A DNA stretch of 64,000 nt from Alitta virens (GCA_932294295.1 OW028577.1:5607501-5671500), one strand, 5' to 3'; positions 1 to 10,779 are shown, numbered from the stretch's first letter. Numbers and translations: made by a program. Notes: generated by a model not told the origin, from the sequence alone.

Positions 1-410
1 GGCCCTTTATCAGAAAATGCCCGAGGACCAACTATCTAGCTCCAGAAAGAGTATACCGTGTTATGTATGGTTCATGGCGTATGTGTAAGGGTAAAGCAAG
101 TCTAGACAGCTTAGGGAAGTGTTTTGATCATTGGATGACCAAAGTATGAACTTTGATTCTTTCAACTACTTTTACCAATTCTTTCAATTGATTACTGCTC
201 CACATTAGCACGCAATTTCTTCGTTTATTGAGCATCTTTAGTCTTATGCATGTGTGTCTGTAAAATGTAGACAAATTTCCATTTTCTTGTCTTATCTTAT
301 TTACCTGCATTTATATAACTGTACCTGTCCATTTATTTCCTTCCAATCATTAAAGTTTAAATTGAATGTTCTTTCCTACACCCCAGTTTGTTGCAACTCT
401 CGAACTCTCA
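1..410. other. No gene seen; possible SINE tail relic
   Basis: I see no exon, RNA gene or intact repeat here. The stretch around 34-110 (AGAGTATACCGTGTTATG and what follows) resembles the non-tRNA end of the SINE-4 copy at 10,590-10,771, so it may be a decayed fragment of that family. The 60- to 81-codon open frames have no recognisable product and overlap on both strands. Confidence 0.3.
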
Positions 411-590
411 CCTTTCATGGTGCACTTGCCCTCATTTGCATGAATTATGTGTTGCTAGCGGATAAAGACCACATAACTACTGTCGACTCCCCTTCCTAAA
501 TTCAGGAAAACAATAGTCTCGGAGGACCAAGGACCAAGGAACATAAATAAGTTAACAAGGCAAGGATGTTAAACTTAGTGTCTTTCACGG
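411..590 (+). repeat. Local direct repeat, copy 1
   Basis: This stretch is repeated at 1,072-1,265 in the same orientation, about 660 bp away. Shared landmarks are CCTTTCATGGT, CACTTGCCCTCATTTGCA, GCTAGCGGATAAAGACCACA, GAGGACCAAGGAACAT and GGCAAGGATGTT. The copies differ by substitutions and small indels (roughly 80-85% alike by eye), so this is an old local duplication or two copies of an unnamed interspersed repeat. I see no terminal inverted repeats. A short open frame runs through both copies but shifts phase between them, so I do not call it coding. Confidence 0.7.
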
Positions 591-1071
591 TTGTTTTATC
601 GAACGATGTGATATTCCACTTCAGTGTGTGAACTGGCTATTTAAAACCATACACCTCTCTGGTTTATGACTGTGTACTCCTTCAAACATATGCCTGCTTG
701 TACTGCATAAAACCCCTCAGTCACAACTAATGTGTCAAGCCTGATAACTGATGAGGATATACAATGAAACTGAATATATGACACATGTTACCCTGTTAAA
801 ATATATTGAAATAAATAATATATAGATTGAAGGGTGAAGTTCAAACTCACTAAGAGTCCTAGAATCACTGAGATGAAAAAAATCTCAGGTTTGTTTCCAT
901 TCACTTACTCGACAATGAAGCAAAAACACCATTCACGCTCAGAAGTATAGATTTAAGTTTCCTGATCTGCTGATCGGAAGCAGACCACATAGATGCTGTT
1001 ACCTCGCTATCGCCTGTCCCCTATTTTTACCCCATTTTTTTGCAGCTGGGAAACTCTAAGTATAAGTTTAA

Positions 1072-1265
1072 CCTTTCATGGTACACTTGCCCTCATTTGC
1101 ACAAATTATGTGTCGCTAGCGGATAAAGACCACAAACTTGCCGTTACTTCGCTATCTCCTCAATTCAGCGAACTACTAATCTTACTAATAGTCTCAAGAG
1201 ACCGAGGACCAAGGAACATGAATAAGTAAACGAGGCAAGGATGTTCAATTTAGTGACTTTCACGG
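1072..1265 (+). repeat. Local direct repeat, copy 2
   Basis: Diverged second copy of 411-590, same orientation. It contains an extra stretch between the GATAAAGACCACA and GAGGACCAAGGAACAT landmarks. No coding or transposon terminal signals are visible. Confidence 0.7.
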
Positions 1266-1275
1266 TATAATTATT

Positions 1276-2119
1276 TGGTCATGTGATACTTTAATCTTTC
1301 GCATGTTAAGTCATTTGAAACCAATTAATTTGTCAAACTTGGTGGATCTGACGGAAATTAAATGTCATGTCATGATTCTTGTAAAGGTGAAAGAAAAGTG
1401 ATCTGCATGTATACATTATGCCAGTAAACAAATTATAAGCCTCATTGCAAATTACATGAAATTAAAAAAAAACCTAGAAGCAACTTGGTGATGTTTGTTG
1501 CCTCAATCCAACACAGATCACAGCCTCCAGAAGCTAAACTATTTGGGGTTTGAGAGTGATGACATTGCTCATTCATGGTGGCAGATTAGGACCTAAACCA
1601 TTTTATCCCTGCTTGGTTAAGCCACAAATTTCTAAATAAATAAAGCTGAAAATTTGTCATATTTCATCTGGCAGGATTCATCACTGCTGAAGAAATGTGA
1701 TGGCAGCTCACTTGTCATCACAGAGATCAGAAACTGAAATTTTATGTCAGTGTTGCCAGTGATTGAACTTCTCATTCATTGCAGATTAGAGCTTAAGCAA
1801 ATTTGGGTTGGATCGATAGTGGAAAGTGGGCATTAAAGCTGGCAGTCATGAAACCTAAAGCAGAAATTCAACATGCCTAGCTTTAACTGATCTGCTTTAA
1901 ACACTGCATTATCTGCAAATTATGCAGCACGCCATTACAATGAAGCGATTATGGCTCTTGCAACATTACTGTTGCAAATTTACTTCCCGGCTCTCATAAT
2001 TTTGCTCATAAGGTGCTGCTTACATTATTTCTCGAAAGAGTATCGCTTAGTTTTATGACTCGGTAGACTGCCCATCGTTCTTTTATCTGATGCTTAGAGA
2101 GACAGTCTATGCAGCGAAC
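1276..2119. other. Unassigned non-coding stretch
   Basis: No gene or classifiable repeat is visible. Parts near 1,560-1,600 and 1,760-1,800 share short words (TTCATTGCAGATTAGAG and TTCATGGTGGCAGATTAGGA), hinting at old internal duplication. There is no open frame of note. Confidence 0.3.
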
Positions 2120-2950
2120 ATCGTGTGTAGTGCCTTCAAAGTACCACTTGTTTTTTTATGACTGCCCATCATTGACGAAGCATACAGGAAGTGCACCAAA
2201 AGCAAACTTTTCTCCTGCACTGTAGACCACTGTACACTCGTGTGGGCCAACCAGAATCCTCAGACAGACTAGAATGACAGAGCAGATACACTTTGTTAAT
2301 TTCTGATAAGGCAAACAGAACAAAATCTGAGCTACAGGAGCTAGTGTAGACAAAGCGAGTAGAGATACCTGCCCGAAAACTGAAGGAAGGAGGACCAAAA
2401 AAAAGATGTTGGACTGAAAAGAAATGCAGAGTGTAGAAATAGATGCGATTTGACAAACAACCTGGCTCAATTTCTTTGCATAATGCATTTGAGTTTGCAA
2501 GGAATCTTATCCAAGTTTGCTTCATTGTGGTGAATCCTTTCTTTAGTAACTCAATATCCTTCTTCAATTTTGCTAAGAGTCTTAATGACAGTCTTGAAAT
2601 GACAGAATAAAATAGAATTAGGGATCACAAGCTGTTTGCACAATATTGTTAGTACATTTAGTTAGACAGGAAGAAAGTAACACCAGACAATGCAGAAACC
2701 AAAAGTGGATTCTCCCCCAGTAGGCGGTTGTTTTGTGAATGAATGCCCAGTCTTATTGTGTGATGACACTGAGAAGCCTACTGGTCTGACGTTATTGGCA
2801 AAATGATGAAATTGCACCATGTCTGGCTGTGTGTTTGGAAATATCCTCAGCCCAGGCAATTCCACCTTCAAGTTGTTATTGTGGCCATATCCAGTTGCTT
2901 AATGGTCATCTGGAGTCACTCTCACTTTTTATGTGTCCATAACTTGCAAG
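2120..2950. repeat. Diverged long block, copy C, part a
   Basis: This stretch aligns by eye with 14,870-15,540 (copy A) and 23,090-23,850 (copy B). Shared anchors include AAGTACCACTTGT near 2,139 and 23,102, TCTTCAATTTTG near 2,562, 15,150 and 23,493, and GGTCATCTGG at 2,903 and 15,491. Read on the minus strand, the second anchor gives similar short peptides in all three copies (core KLKK, extended to KLKKDI in C and B). Stops and frameshifts fall in different places, so this looks like a decayed coding-derived sequence rather than a live gene. The 132- and 114-codon minus-strand frames here are probably fragments of it. Its nature (LINE, DNA element or old gene duplication) is not clear. Confidence 0.45.
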
Positions 2951-3315
2951 AGAAAATATTTGGATTCTTCTCCATTACCAGATGTCCTAAGGATTTGATT
3001 TTCTGGCGTGATTTATAGGCCTTGTGATGGCTGGTTTGGCTTTTTGTACAAGACTTGTCGACAATGCACCGCACATCATTTCCAGGGTGATAGCCAGCAC
3101 AGAGATAGGCAGTTACAGTCCTGACAATCTAAACGTGATTCTCCCTCCAAGAGGGGAATTTACCTCCTCAGATGCCTCAGCCAGGCACCGGCAAGTAGCC
3201 TTTTGGGAATGGAAAAAAGTTTGACTCCTGAAGTAAGTTTGGAAAGTGTTATTTGTCATGGCAAGGAAACTCTGAAAGCAATATTTTATAGGTAGAGTGT
3301 CGGCTCACTTATCTA

Positions 3316-3444
3316 CATTTTCCATGAGTTGGATAATGCATGTAAAACGCATGGTTTTGGCCTCATTTTAATCAGGCGAAAACCAGGCGTTTTCCATGCT
3401 TTTATCCAAACGCATTGAAAACGCACATAGCGCATTTGGCCATG
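3316..3444. mobile_element. Hairpin MITE (CATGGCCAAATG family), degraded copy
   Basis: The right end reads GCATTTGGCCATG and is followed by TA. The left end, preceded by TA at 3,314-3,315, is diverged (CATTTTCCATGAG). The interior has AAACGCATGG and CCAAACGCATTGAAAACGCA, matching the copies at 14,232 and 14,652. The element is a long imperfect hairpin with TA target duplication, as in Tc1/mariner-type MITEs. No transposase is present. Confidence 0.7.
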
Positions 3445-3524
3445 TAGAAAGCTTCTTACGCTACAAAAGGATACGGTTGCGGTCATTATCAAAAGTCCAA
3501 GTGTGCATTCAAAACTGTGGGTTT

Positions 3525-3758
3525 AGTGCAGTATAGCAGACCCAAATTTATGCCCATATTTGGCGGCCATTAAAAATTTAATTTTATCAAATAAAATATC
3601 AAGAAAAAAGGAAAAATAAACACTGACTTTACCGTGAAGATGAAACCGCCGTCATAACTATATTAATTTTTTTTACGTCATAATTACATTTTACGTCATA
3701 GGCCTGGCAATGAGGCTTGTTAAATATGGTCATAAATCTGGGTCCGCTATACTGCACT
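3525..3758. mobile_element. TIR element with 3-bp flank (MITE)
   Basis: The left end AGTGCAGTATAGCAGACCCA is matched, inverted, by the right end (reverse complement AGTGCAGTATAGCGGACCCA). Similarity continues inward for about 38 bp through ATTTATG and CCATATTT. TTT flanks both ends and may be a 3-bp target duplication. The 234-bp body is AT-rich, with two ACGTCATAATTA-like words, and has no open frame. It is a non-autonomous DNA transposon whose superfamily I cannot fix from the ends alone. Confidence 0.75.
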
Positions 3759-3922
3759 TTTTCCAAAACTTTTTCCGAAATCTGGTACAGTAATATTTAT
3801 ATTTTTAGTAAATTCTATCTGTTTTGTCAAGACACTATACAGTATATCAATAAATTTTATTCAGGGTAATTCCTGTGAACAAGCATATTTGGCCTGACGG
3901 TGAATCTAGCACATGGGTTGGT

Positions 3923-4077
3923 GGGTGGGTGATTAGGACTTTACGTCCTGTATTTCTGCACTAGTTGGGCTAATTAGGACAGGCAGGGACCATGACAATG
4001 AGATGAAGGATGAAACAGCCATCCAACTTAGGCTCGACCGGGAATCGAACCCAAGATCCAGCGGTTGGAAGCCCAAC
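3923..4077 (-). mobile_element. SINE-1 (tRNA-derived), minus strand
   Basis: On the minus strand this reads as the SINE-1 family: a tRNA-like head whose B box is GGTTCGATTCC-like, then GGATGGCTGTTTCATCC, CTCATTGCCATGG, CTAATTAGCCCAAC and ACAGGACGTAAAG. The 5' part of the tRNA head is missing. It faces the next SINE-1 copy (4,204-4,353, plus) in a head-to-head arrangement. Confidence 0.85.
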
Positions 4078-4203
4078 AAAACATCCGTAATTCCATACAA
4101 TTTATATCACATGATCTGAATAATATATCACTCACAAAATAAAGAACATGCTTTGGACCCACACACCCACAGCCATAGAGTCTGCTAATGTAGTCTACAT
4201 CCA

Positions 4204-4353
4204 CTTGGCTGCATCAACCACTGGGTCCCAGGTTCAATTCCCGGTTGAGCCTATGTTGGATGGCTGTTTCATCCTTCGTCTCATTGCCATGGTCCTAATT
4301 AGCCCATCAGGTGCAGAAATACAGGACGTAAAAGCCCAAATCCACCACCACCA
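4204..4353 (+). mobile_element. SINE-1, plus strand, 5' truncated
   Basis: This copy starts inside the tRNA head (CAACCACTGGGTCCCAGG, then the B box GGTTCAATTCC) and runs through the family body to ACAGGACGTAAAAGCCC. The tail is CCACCACCACC. With the copy at 3,923 it forms an inverted pair about 125 bp apart, which could fold in a transcript. Part of the 131-codon frame at 4,148-4,543 is a translation of this SINE and is not a gene. Confidence 0.85.
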
Positions 4354-4918
4354 CTTGGCTGCATACTTCTTTGGAAATAAGCTGATGATAATGAAGATAC
4401 AACGGATTTTGATTCAGCAGATGCTCAGAGCTCATCAAGACCAGAAATCCCAAGAGGCAGCAGATTCATGGAACCAAAAATTACAAAAGACTTCATTAAC
4501 GGTTATGGACTTATTCCGCATATATCTTCAACATATATCATGAGGGATGTGTTGCTATGATAGAGAGATGGAATCAACTGGGGTTCTGTCATGAAATGAA
4601 GATTTAATTCCGCAGAGTACATCATGCAATTACAAGGAATGGCTACTAAGATAATTCGATTTCTAGTGATCAACATGCTTTGCAAGCATGCTTGAAATAA
4701 TGTGTTTGCATATAAATACACATTACTGAAGTCAATGATGTGTCATGCTGCTCAAATTATGTATAATAACAAAAAAAGTGCAACTGCTAGCAGGGTAGAA
4801 CAACCCGAGAAAAAAACAAGAGCAAGATCAATTTTCAATCTATGGACAATTTTCACCACAACTGCATTGGCAAAAATAAAAACATACAAATAAAGCACAT
4901 TTCAAAGCAATTCCATAT

Positions 4919-5065
4919 TGTATATTGCAGAACGTGACCGATACCATCTATTGTTAACTGCTAATTGTTCTGGTGTTGAAGAAATTTCACAAATGTAAAA
5001 TTTGTAAATGATCTGACTTTGCTCAAATGCCACCTCGCTTTGTCACATAACGACCCTATTAAGAA
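4919..5065 (+). repeat. Direct repeat pair, copy 1
   Basis: About 145 bp are repeated at 5,757-5,907 with roughly 95% identity by eye. Shared words include GACCGATACCATC, TTGTTAACTGCTAATTGTTC, GAAATTTCACAAATGTAAAA and AATGCCACCTCGCTTTGT. The last part (near 5,026) also resembles 25,655-25,700, so this repeat overlaps part b of the diverged block. Confidence 0.85.
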
Positions 5066-5475
5066 GCGTCTGGATTTCATTCAGGCAGAGGCGTATATTA
5101 TGTAGAATGACGGTTCATTGCATCTGCTAGATGAAATACATAAGGCCAATTTTGGGCGAGGTTTTCAGAGAATGCTTATTTCTGTCCTATGACCGTGAGC
5201 TGTGGTATAGCTGAGCCTCTTCCAGAAATGACTTTTTCGTAGCTTTTTTTTTTTGTAAATCATGCCTACAGATGTGATGAGAGACATGAGAACCTTAGTC
5301 AACTTATATCATTTACGGAGTGTTTACTCGCTAATTGAATACCTCATGAAAAAGTTATATGATATATTCTGAAATATGAGTGGAAACTATAGGTGACTAC
5401 CTGAAATCATCTTGGGAAACCAGAGAAGGTCAACTTAATGTCAACTACTCATCAGATCTGGAGTCAATATGAACA

Positions 5476-5530
5476 TTGCTCTATTTCGTAACATAACACC
5501 ATTTCGTAACATTGCACTATTTCGTCACAT
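5476..5530 (+). repeat. Short tandem repeat, ATTTCGTAACAT unit
   Basis: Three successive imperfect units carry the word ATTTCGTAACAT or ATTTCGTCACAT. It is a minor tandem repeat with no other feature. Confidence 0.5.
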
Positions 5531-5756
5531 GTTATTGTTATTCTGTTTTCTGTTTTTTGTTATCAGTAGTTATTGTCAGTTCATGAATGTATCTTATCTG
5601 GGTATGGAGTGGCACAGTGCTCTCCAGAGGGCTGGGATAATTTGTATATTGTATTTCTGCAATGTTTGCCACTATAAGCGATAAGCAATAAAATATCAAA
5701 AATATCATACTTGCCCCTGCATAGACACCAAATAGAAGGCACTACAAATTTCAAAT

Positions 5757-5907
5757 TTTGTAACTTGCAGAACTTGACCGATACCATCAATTGTTAACTG
5801 CTAATTGTTCTGGTGTTGAAGAAATTTCACAAATGTAAAATTTGTAAATGATCTGACTTTGCTCAAATGCCACATCGCTTTGTACATCACGACCCTATTA
5901 AGATATG
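5757..5907 (+). repeat. Direct repeat pair, copy 2
   Basis: Near-identical copy of 4,919-5,065, lying 838-842 bp downstream in the same orientation. The high identity compared with other old repeats nearby points to a fairly recent local duplication or conversion. The sequence between the copies is not itself repeated. Confidence 0.85.
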
Positions 5908-5978
5908 TCAACATCTCCAATTGACATCCAGCATCTAATAAAGTGTGAAGTTATGACATTGTATACCTGTAAAATTAT

Positions 5979-6149
5979 TATAGCACTCTGGGCTTCCAAC
6001 AGCAGGGTCCCTGGTTCGATTCCCGGTCGAGCCAAAGTTGGATGGCTGTTTCATCCTTCGTCTCATTGCCATGGTTTCTGCCTGTCCTAATTAGCCCAAC
6101 TGGTGCAGAAATATAGGACGTAAAGCCCTAATCACACACTCACACACAC
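5979..6149 (+). mobile_element. SINE-1 with perfect 14-bp target duplication
   Basis: The copy begins inside the tRNA head (CACTCTGGGCTTCCAAC), carries the B box GGTTCGATTCCCGG, the family body, and a (CA)n tail. It is flanked by ACCTGTAAAATTAT at 5,965-5,978 and again at 6,150-6,163. A long perfect direct repeat around a 5'-truncated, tailed element is the signature of LINE-mediated target-primed insertion and shows fairly recent activity. Confidence 0.95.
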
Positions 6150-6429
6150 ACCTGTAAAATTATGACTTTGTTAAGAACATTAATTTAACTTCGATACTAA
6201 TGATGTTTTTTTAATCATATAGCACCAATGAGAAGCTTTAACACCTTTAATAAACTTCGATGAAAGCACTCTGTGAAGAGCTCTTAAGACTGGAGATTTG
6301 TGTGGTTTGGAACTGAATGAGACACCTTGCTGTAATTGAATGTTTGGTGCGATAATTGATTCTTTCAACAGCTTCCAAGCTGTAGCAGAACTTTGCATGT
6401 CTGTTTCGAAACGTGTGTTAAGTGGCTAA

Positions 6430-6879
6430 TTGGCAGTTAATCAACCTAAATCTGTGTTGGATTTGCCCACTCATGTTGCATTCCAGGCCATATTCAATGT
6501 TCAGTTTGATGATGGGTTACAAGGCATTATGGGTAACAGTGTGAATCTCTTGGGGGCAATACACAATGACCTTCGACATTTCTATCATGTAGGTTTTCAC
6601 ATTTCCATCCAATAAAAACCAAAGTATTGCGTGTTCTCAGTCTGCCCACATGGCTATGCAATGCAGGTTTTAGGAATGGATGTGAAGATTGATTATATTG
6701 ATCAAGTAAGCCAGTGGGAGCGAGATGGGCTTCACTGCACTGAATTCACATTGATCCAGAATACAATGCCCACTTTGCCACCGGACCTCCTAGCTACAGA
6801 GCACACAGAAGCTCGTATTACAATGCATTATTATAATGAAAGGAAAAATTACGGTGTTGCGGAAAAATCTGTCTGAATT
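6430..6879 (+). pseudogene. Two adjacent unrecognised open frames, possible relic
   Basis: A 61-codon frame at 6,430-6,615 is followed, after a stop and a frame change, by an 81-codon frame at 6,631-6,876. Both have a more protein-like composition than most frames nearby; the second contains VLGMDVKIDYIDQVSQWERD and ends near HYYNERKNYG. The middle faintly recalls the C-terminal strand region of otubain-type OTU proteases (a segment reading like ALxVxIxVEYMDR), but I see no catalytic residues and do not rely on it. There are no clear splice sites or start context. It may be a decayed transposon or gene fragment, or chance. Confidence 0.2.
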
Positions 6880-7482
6880 TATGAAACCACAATGAGTCAA
6901 ACAATTCTTATGACAGCAGTACTAGAAATATTGGATTGAACAATATACAGTACATAACATCATGCGAAAAGCTATTCCCATCTGCAATGGACAGGGCGAG
7001 CAGGAAAAGGAAAGGCATACCCCAAGGGAATGATATCCTCAGCAGTGTTACCACCCTTGCCAGAAGGAGGCCCAAGACTATTTAAGGCTGAAAATATTTC
7101 AAGAAATTAATTAGCTAAAGATTGTGTGGTGAAAGTATTTCAGTAGGGTGTTATTTCCAAACTGAAAATATAATTCCTTCAAATTATCCCATTTCAGCAA
7201 AAACAAAAAAGTACTTATTTGAATTACCAGTCATGCTTTGGAGAGGTTGAATGCATAAGACAAAAGTTGATGAATGCACAATAAGGCACATACATACTGT
7301 TTGACTGAAGCAGATTTCATTGTAACTGTGTGATCTGCCATCTTAATAGCGTCTTGGCGTTGATTCGAGCAATTAAGTAATAGTTTTATCCCGAATATTC
7401 AGGAGGGAGTTAGCTAACATTTTTGTGATGAGGGATTTAAATAACTTATATTCCATTAAACATATTTGCTAATTTGTTTTAT

Positions 7483-7509
7483 TGTTTGTTTGTTTGTTTG
7501 TTTGTTTTT
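7483..7509 (+). repeat. (TTTG)n microsatellite
   Basis: About six TTTG units. It lies between two copies of the word CAGGAGGGAGTTA (near 7,399 and 7,547), which begin a short direct repeat of roughly 25 bp. Confidence 0.9.
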
Positions 7510-7683
7510 ACTGCCTTTATTACGCAAAACAAGTTCAGTTTGCACTCAGGAGGGAGTTAACTAATATTTTCGTTGGTTATAGCCCGCTTAGAAAATTAGG
7601 AAAACAGTTTAAGTGGAATATCAATGAAATTAACGCCTTGTTTTCAGGACTAGATTAGTCATGCGAGTATAATTATATATATG

Positions 7684-8070
7684 GACTAAGAAACGAGTTT
7701 CCATGGTAACTAGGCGGTGAATTAAACATGTTGTCAGTGTTTAGCACCTTGTAATTTGCTATATCATTCCCTTAAGGACGAATCTAAGTAAAATTGATGA
7801 ACAGCCAAAACAAAAACCATTCGAGAGATCTTTTTATGCGCTGTTTCTCCGTGTAATACAGGCAAACACAATTACCAGCCCGAGAAAGGTCAGATCTGTT
7901 TGGGGTGTCATCAAGAGCCATTGAGTGAGATAAATTAGTCAGGGCCTTTTAGCCCTGTCTCCCCAGTGAGCCTCAAATTCCACCTTTTCTCACACCCAAT
8001 CATTGTAACCCAATTTGCAGCCTTGACTCAAGGCTTCTGAATTGCAAAAACACATCAGAGAAAGGAGGAA
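7684..8070. repeat. Diverged long block, copy C, part c
   Basis: The word CTAAGAAACGAGTTTCCATG near 7,684 matches GCTAAGGAACCCGTTTCCAC at 17,418 and GCTAAGAAACCCATTTGCAC at 30,056. The stretch near 7,899 (TCATCAAGAGCCATTGAGT and GATAAATTAG) matches 30,663-30,705 and, without its start, 20,250-20,300. It keeps the same order as the matching parts in copies A and B. No coding signal. Confidence 0.5.
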
Positions 8071-8833
8071 CTGGTGTTCGGGTATAGCAGAACAACAATA
8101 CTGGCAAACAATTACTTTCGCTAACATAAAAATTTATTAATTAATTATTTATATTCCCATGTACTCGGTACAAAGTGGGACAGCAGAGTGTTCGTTGAGG
8201 ACCTTCCGGAGTAAAGACACTCATCATTGCTCATATTCAAGTAATTTCCATAATTTGATGATGTCATTAAACATGAGTAGCTAATGATGATGCCAAGTAA
8301 ATCCTTTTAGTCATTAGCTGAAGAGAGACTTAATTTTCATAGAGCACATGTGATTGAACAAAATCTCTTTAAAGGCTGAAGGTTCTGTTAGAAAATACAT
8401 GTTTGTAGCGTCATATTTTAGATATGCAAAACGAAAAAAAGGTCTAAACCTATCACCTATTCCTACCTGACATTTCACTGCTCAGGCAAAATCCAACAAA
8501 GCATATTTTATGGACACACCTCAAAGAGTATAGATATCATAAATCACACGAACAAGACTTGTGCGACAAAAGGTGCTGTCAATGAATACCAAATGTGTAG
8601 TTCACTGAAAAGATATGACTCATTGTAACTTCAGAGGATTTGTGTCTAGCTTATAATACCTTTCGACCTGTCAACAGTGTCACGTAATGTATCCTTTTAG
8701 ACATATCAGAGATGGTAGTAGTAGAATGTATTTGGACATACTTAGGGGAACACAAACGTAACCTGGTATATCTTTGGATTAAACAAATCTATAAGAGTCT
8801 AATAGTATAAGACTCTTGTTTCTTAGCATGGTG

Positions 8834-9015
8834 CTGGTGGATTAGGGCTTTACGTCTTGTATTTCTGCACCTGATGGGCTATTTAGGACAGGTGGGGACC
8901 ATGGCAATAAGTCGAAGGATGAAACAGCCATCCAACATAGGCTTGACCGGGAATTGAACCCGGGACCCAGTGGTTGGAAGCCCAGCGCGCTACCACTGAG
9001 CTAGGCCCCCACCTC
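8834..9015 (-). mobile_element. SINE-1, full length, minus strand
   Basis: This is a complete copy in reverse. Its right end is the tRNA head (reverse complement GGGGGCCTAGCTCAGTGGTA), its anticodon-arm region reads CTTCCAACC and its B box is GGTTCAATTCC. It ends at left with TTTACGTCTTG and AATCCACCAGC. An imperfect 15-bp target duplication flanks it: TTTCTTAGCATGGTG at 8,819-8,833 and TTTCGAAGCATGGTG at 9,016-9,030 (13 of 15 match). Confidence 0.92.
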
Positions 9016-9039
9016 TTTCGAAGCATGGTGATGTCTCAA

Positions 9040-9260
9040 TGCTACTGGGTCTGACAGGTTATATGACCAGCTGCCAGAGGCAGATGTAATGATGAGATGA
9101 TAAGGCTTGGAGTCCACACACCATGTTACAAATTTACCCCATTGGTGGTGTCTTTTACTTGCCTCAGCACCTCCAATTTAACATCTCCTGCGAATCGCCG
9201 GTTCACATCCAGCTAGGATGTAGCTCATGAAGAGTGCCTGGGCCTGGGATTGAACTAGTT
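9040..9260 (-). mobile_element. SINE-2 relic, minus strand
   Basis: Shares AGTCCACACACCATGTTACA, ATTTACCCCAT and TACTTGCCTCAG with the better copy at 22,071-22,340. The tRNA-like head at the right end is decayed (CCTGGGATTGAACTAG). A further fragment with ATTACGTCTGCCTCTG lies at about 9,385-9,445 in the opposite orientation. Confidence 0.6.
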
Positions 9261-9445
9261 GTACTCGAACAACTTCTAATTTGCTGGATAACTTTTTAAG
9301 TATTCATGAATAATTAAAATATGTCATTCTACTTAATGATTGCTGAAGCCGCCTAACTTATTAGATAGGGTTCTTTCCATCTTGTTTGTCAGTAATCTTA
9401 TCATTACGTCTGCCTCTGACAACTGGTCATACAAGCTTATAAACT

Positions 9446-9669
9446 TCAGACTAGTAGCAGTGAGATGGAGACAAAGACATAAAAATGTTGCTGGGGGGGG
9501 GGAGGGTGGCAGTAAATGGTACCCTTTCGTCAGACTTCAGACTTCCAGACTTCTGGAGCTGATGCATGGAGAGGGATTTAAGAATTGGCCTACAACCCCA
9601 ATTATCATCTGTCATCATCAATCATTCTAATGCAAATAAAGTTGTCGGCAAATTTGTTAGACAAGTGCT
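9446..9669. other. Unassigned non-coding stretch with G-run
   Basis: No gene or recognisable repeat. It holds a run of nine G at 9,493-9,501 with further G-rich sequence, unusual in this AT-rich window. The 96-codon frame covering it has no recognisable features. Confidence 0.3.
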
Positions 9670-9900
9670 AAAGCTGTGTCAACTAAAAATCTCTTCTATT
9701 TGAGGAAATGTAACTTTAACATGACATCTTTTTAAGCTCATAAACAAACAGATTTTGATGAGAATTTCCATATGGAAATGAAAGATAGGAGCAACAAATA
9801 ATGTTCAAACAAATTTTGTAATCAAAGTGTGGGCCCCTCTAATTTCGAGATGATAGGTATTTTGATGTAAAAGTTCAAAAATGACGTCTTCTGCCAGAGA
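9670..9900. repeat. Diverged long block, copy C, part d
   Basis: Resembles 32,160-32,420: AATCAAAGTGTGGGCCCCTC with GAGATGATAG here, and CATCAAAGTGTGTGTCTC with AAGATGAAAG there, followed in both by a CTTCTGC word. It keeps the order of the other shared anchors. The identity is low. Confidence 0.35.
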
Positions 9901-10270
9901 CATTTCAAACAGTACAAGCCTAAGCACCTTTTTAATTATAATTCAATCATAAGAGACCGCAATAAATCGTTTACAAGCAAATAAGAGATAGACAATGTCA
10001 TTTATCCTGTCTGGCAGACTGCTTAAAGAAAGAAGAAAGACAGACTCAAGTTCTGCTTCCTTTTTCATCATACTAACTTTTTCACACATCACCTTATTCA
10101 CAACTGCACGCCATTGCCCTATCGTCTTGTTGTTGTGCTTAATTCTTTGGCCCACCAATTCGCCAGCTCAAAACTTTATTATGAAGTTTTAGTTATGTCT
10201 ATCACGATCGACCAATTTCAATTTTCTCTTTCACGTACTTCCATGGTCATTTGTCTCATCACTTTCACAA

Positions 10271-10460
10271 GATAGATAGATAGTAGATAGATAGATAGCC
10301 AGAAAGAAAGATAGATAGATAGATAGATATGGTAAATGCAGCTCTTTAAGGCAAGTTCTTACCGCCAGCTATCGAGGGTTGACTGATGAGGTGAGAGAGA
10401 GGAGGGGTCCACCAATGTTACACATTTACCCCATGGTTGGAATATTTTACTTTAAGTCTT
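10271..10460 (-). mobile_element. SINE-2 partial copy with (GATA)n tail
   Basis: A (GATA)n stretch at 10,271-10,327 adjoins TATGGTAAATGCAGCTCT, GGCAAGTTCTTACCGCCAGC, GATGAGGTGAGAGAGAGGAG and TTACACATTTACCCCATG, matching 22,066-22,175. Beyond 10,460 the similarity fades, so the tRNA head is missing or decayed. The microsatellite probably derives from the element's 3' tail. Confidence 0.75.
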
Positions 10461-10589
10461 GCCTAACCATGCCCAGTTCAATTTAACTGGTGTTCACTCG
10501 ATCGTGGCACCATAACAACCTCTCAATCTTTTAAAGCTTAATTACTGCACTGAAACTGCCAGCGGACCTGTTCCAGTATGCATCTTTCT

Positions 10590-10771
10590 CAACTCCCTAA
10601 AGAGTATACAGCGTGTTACATGGACTTGCCTGCAAGGGGCTTAGCACTTTAAAATCACCATCACTGTCCCTTGCCCGCTACAAAGGATCTGCTCTGTTCT
10701 TCATGTCTCAAACCCACAACCTTAATTTTGGTAAACTTGCAAGTGAGCACCTTGACCACTATACCACGACA
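10590..10771 (-). mobile_element. SINE-4 (tRNA-derived), minus strand
   Basis: Reversed, the right end reads GTGGTATAGTGGTCAAGGTG (A-box-like) and then GGTTGTGGGTTTGAGAC (B-box-like), the spacing of a tRNA head. The body to the left has no similarity to SINE-1 or SINE-2. A possible fragment of the same body lies near 34-110. No clear target duplication is visible. Confidence 0.65.
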
Positions 10772-10779
10772 TCTCTTCA

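Noticed and set aside
2156..2567. 114- and 132-codon minus-strand frames as genes
   Set aside because: The equivalent stretches in the two related copies have stops and frameshifts, so no coding constraint is apparent.
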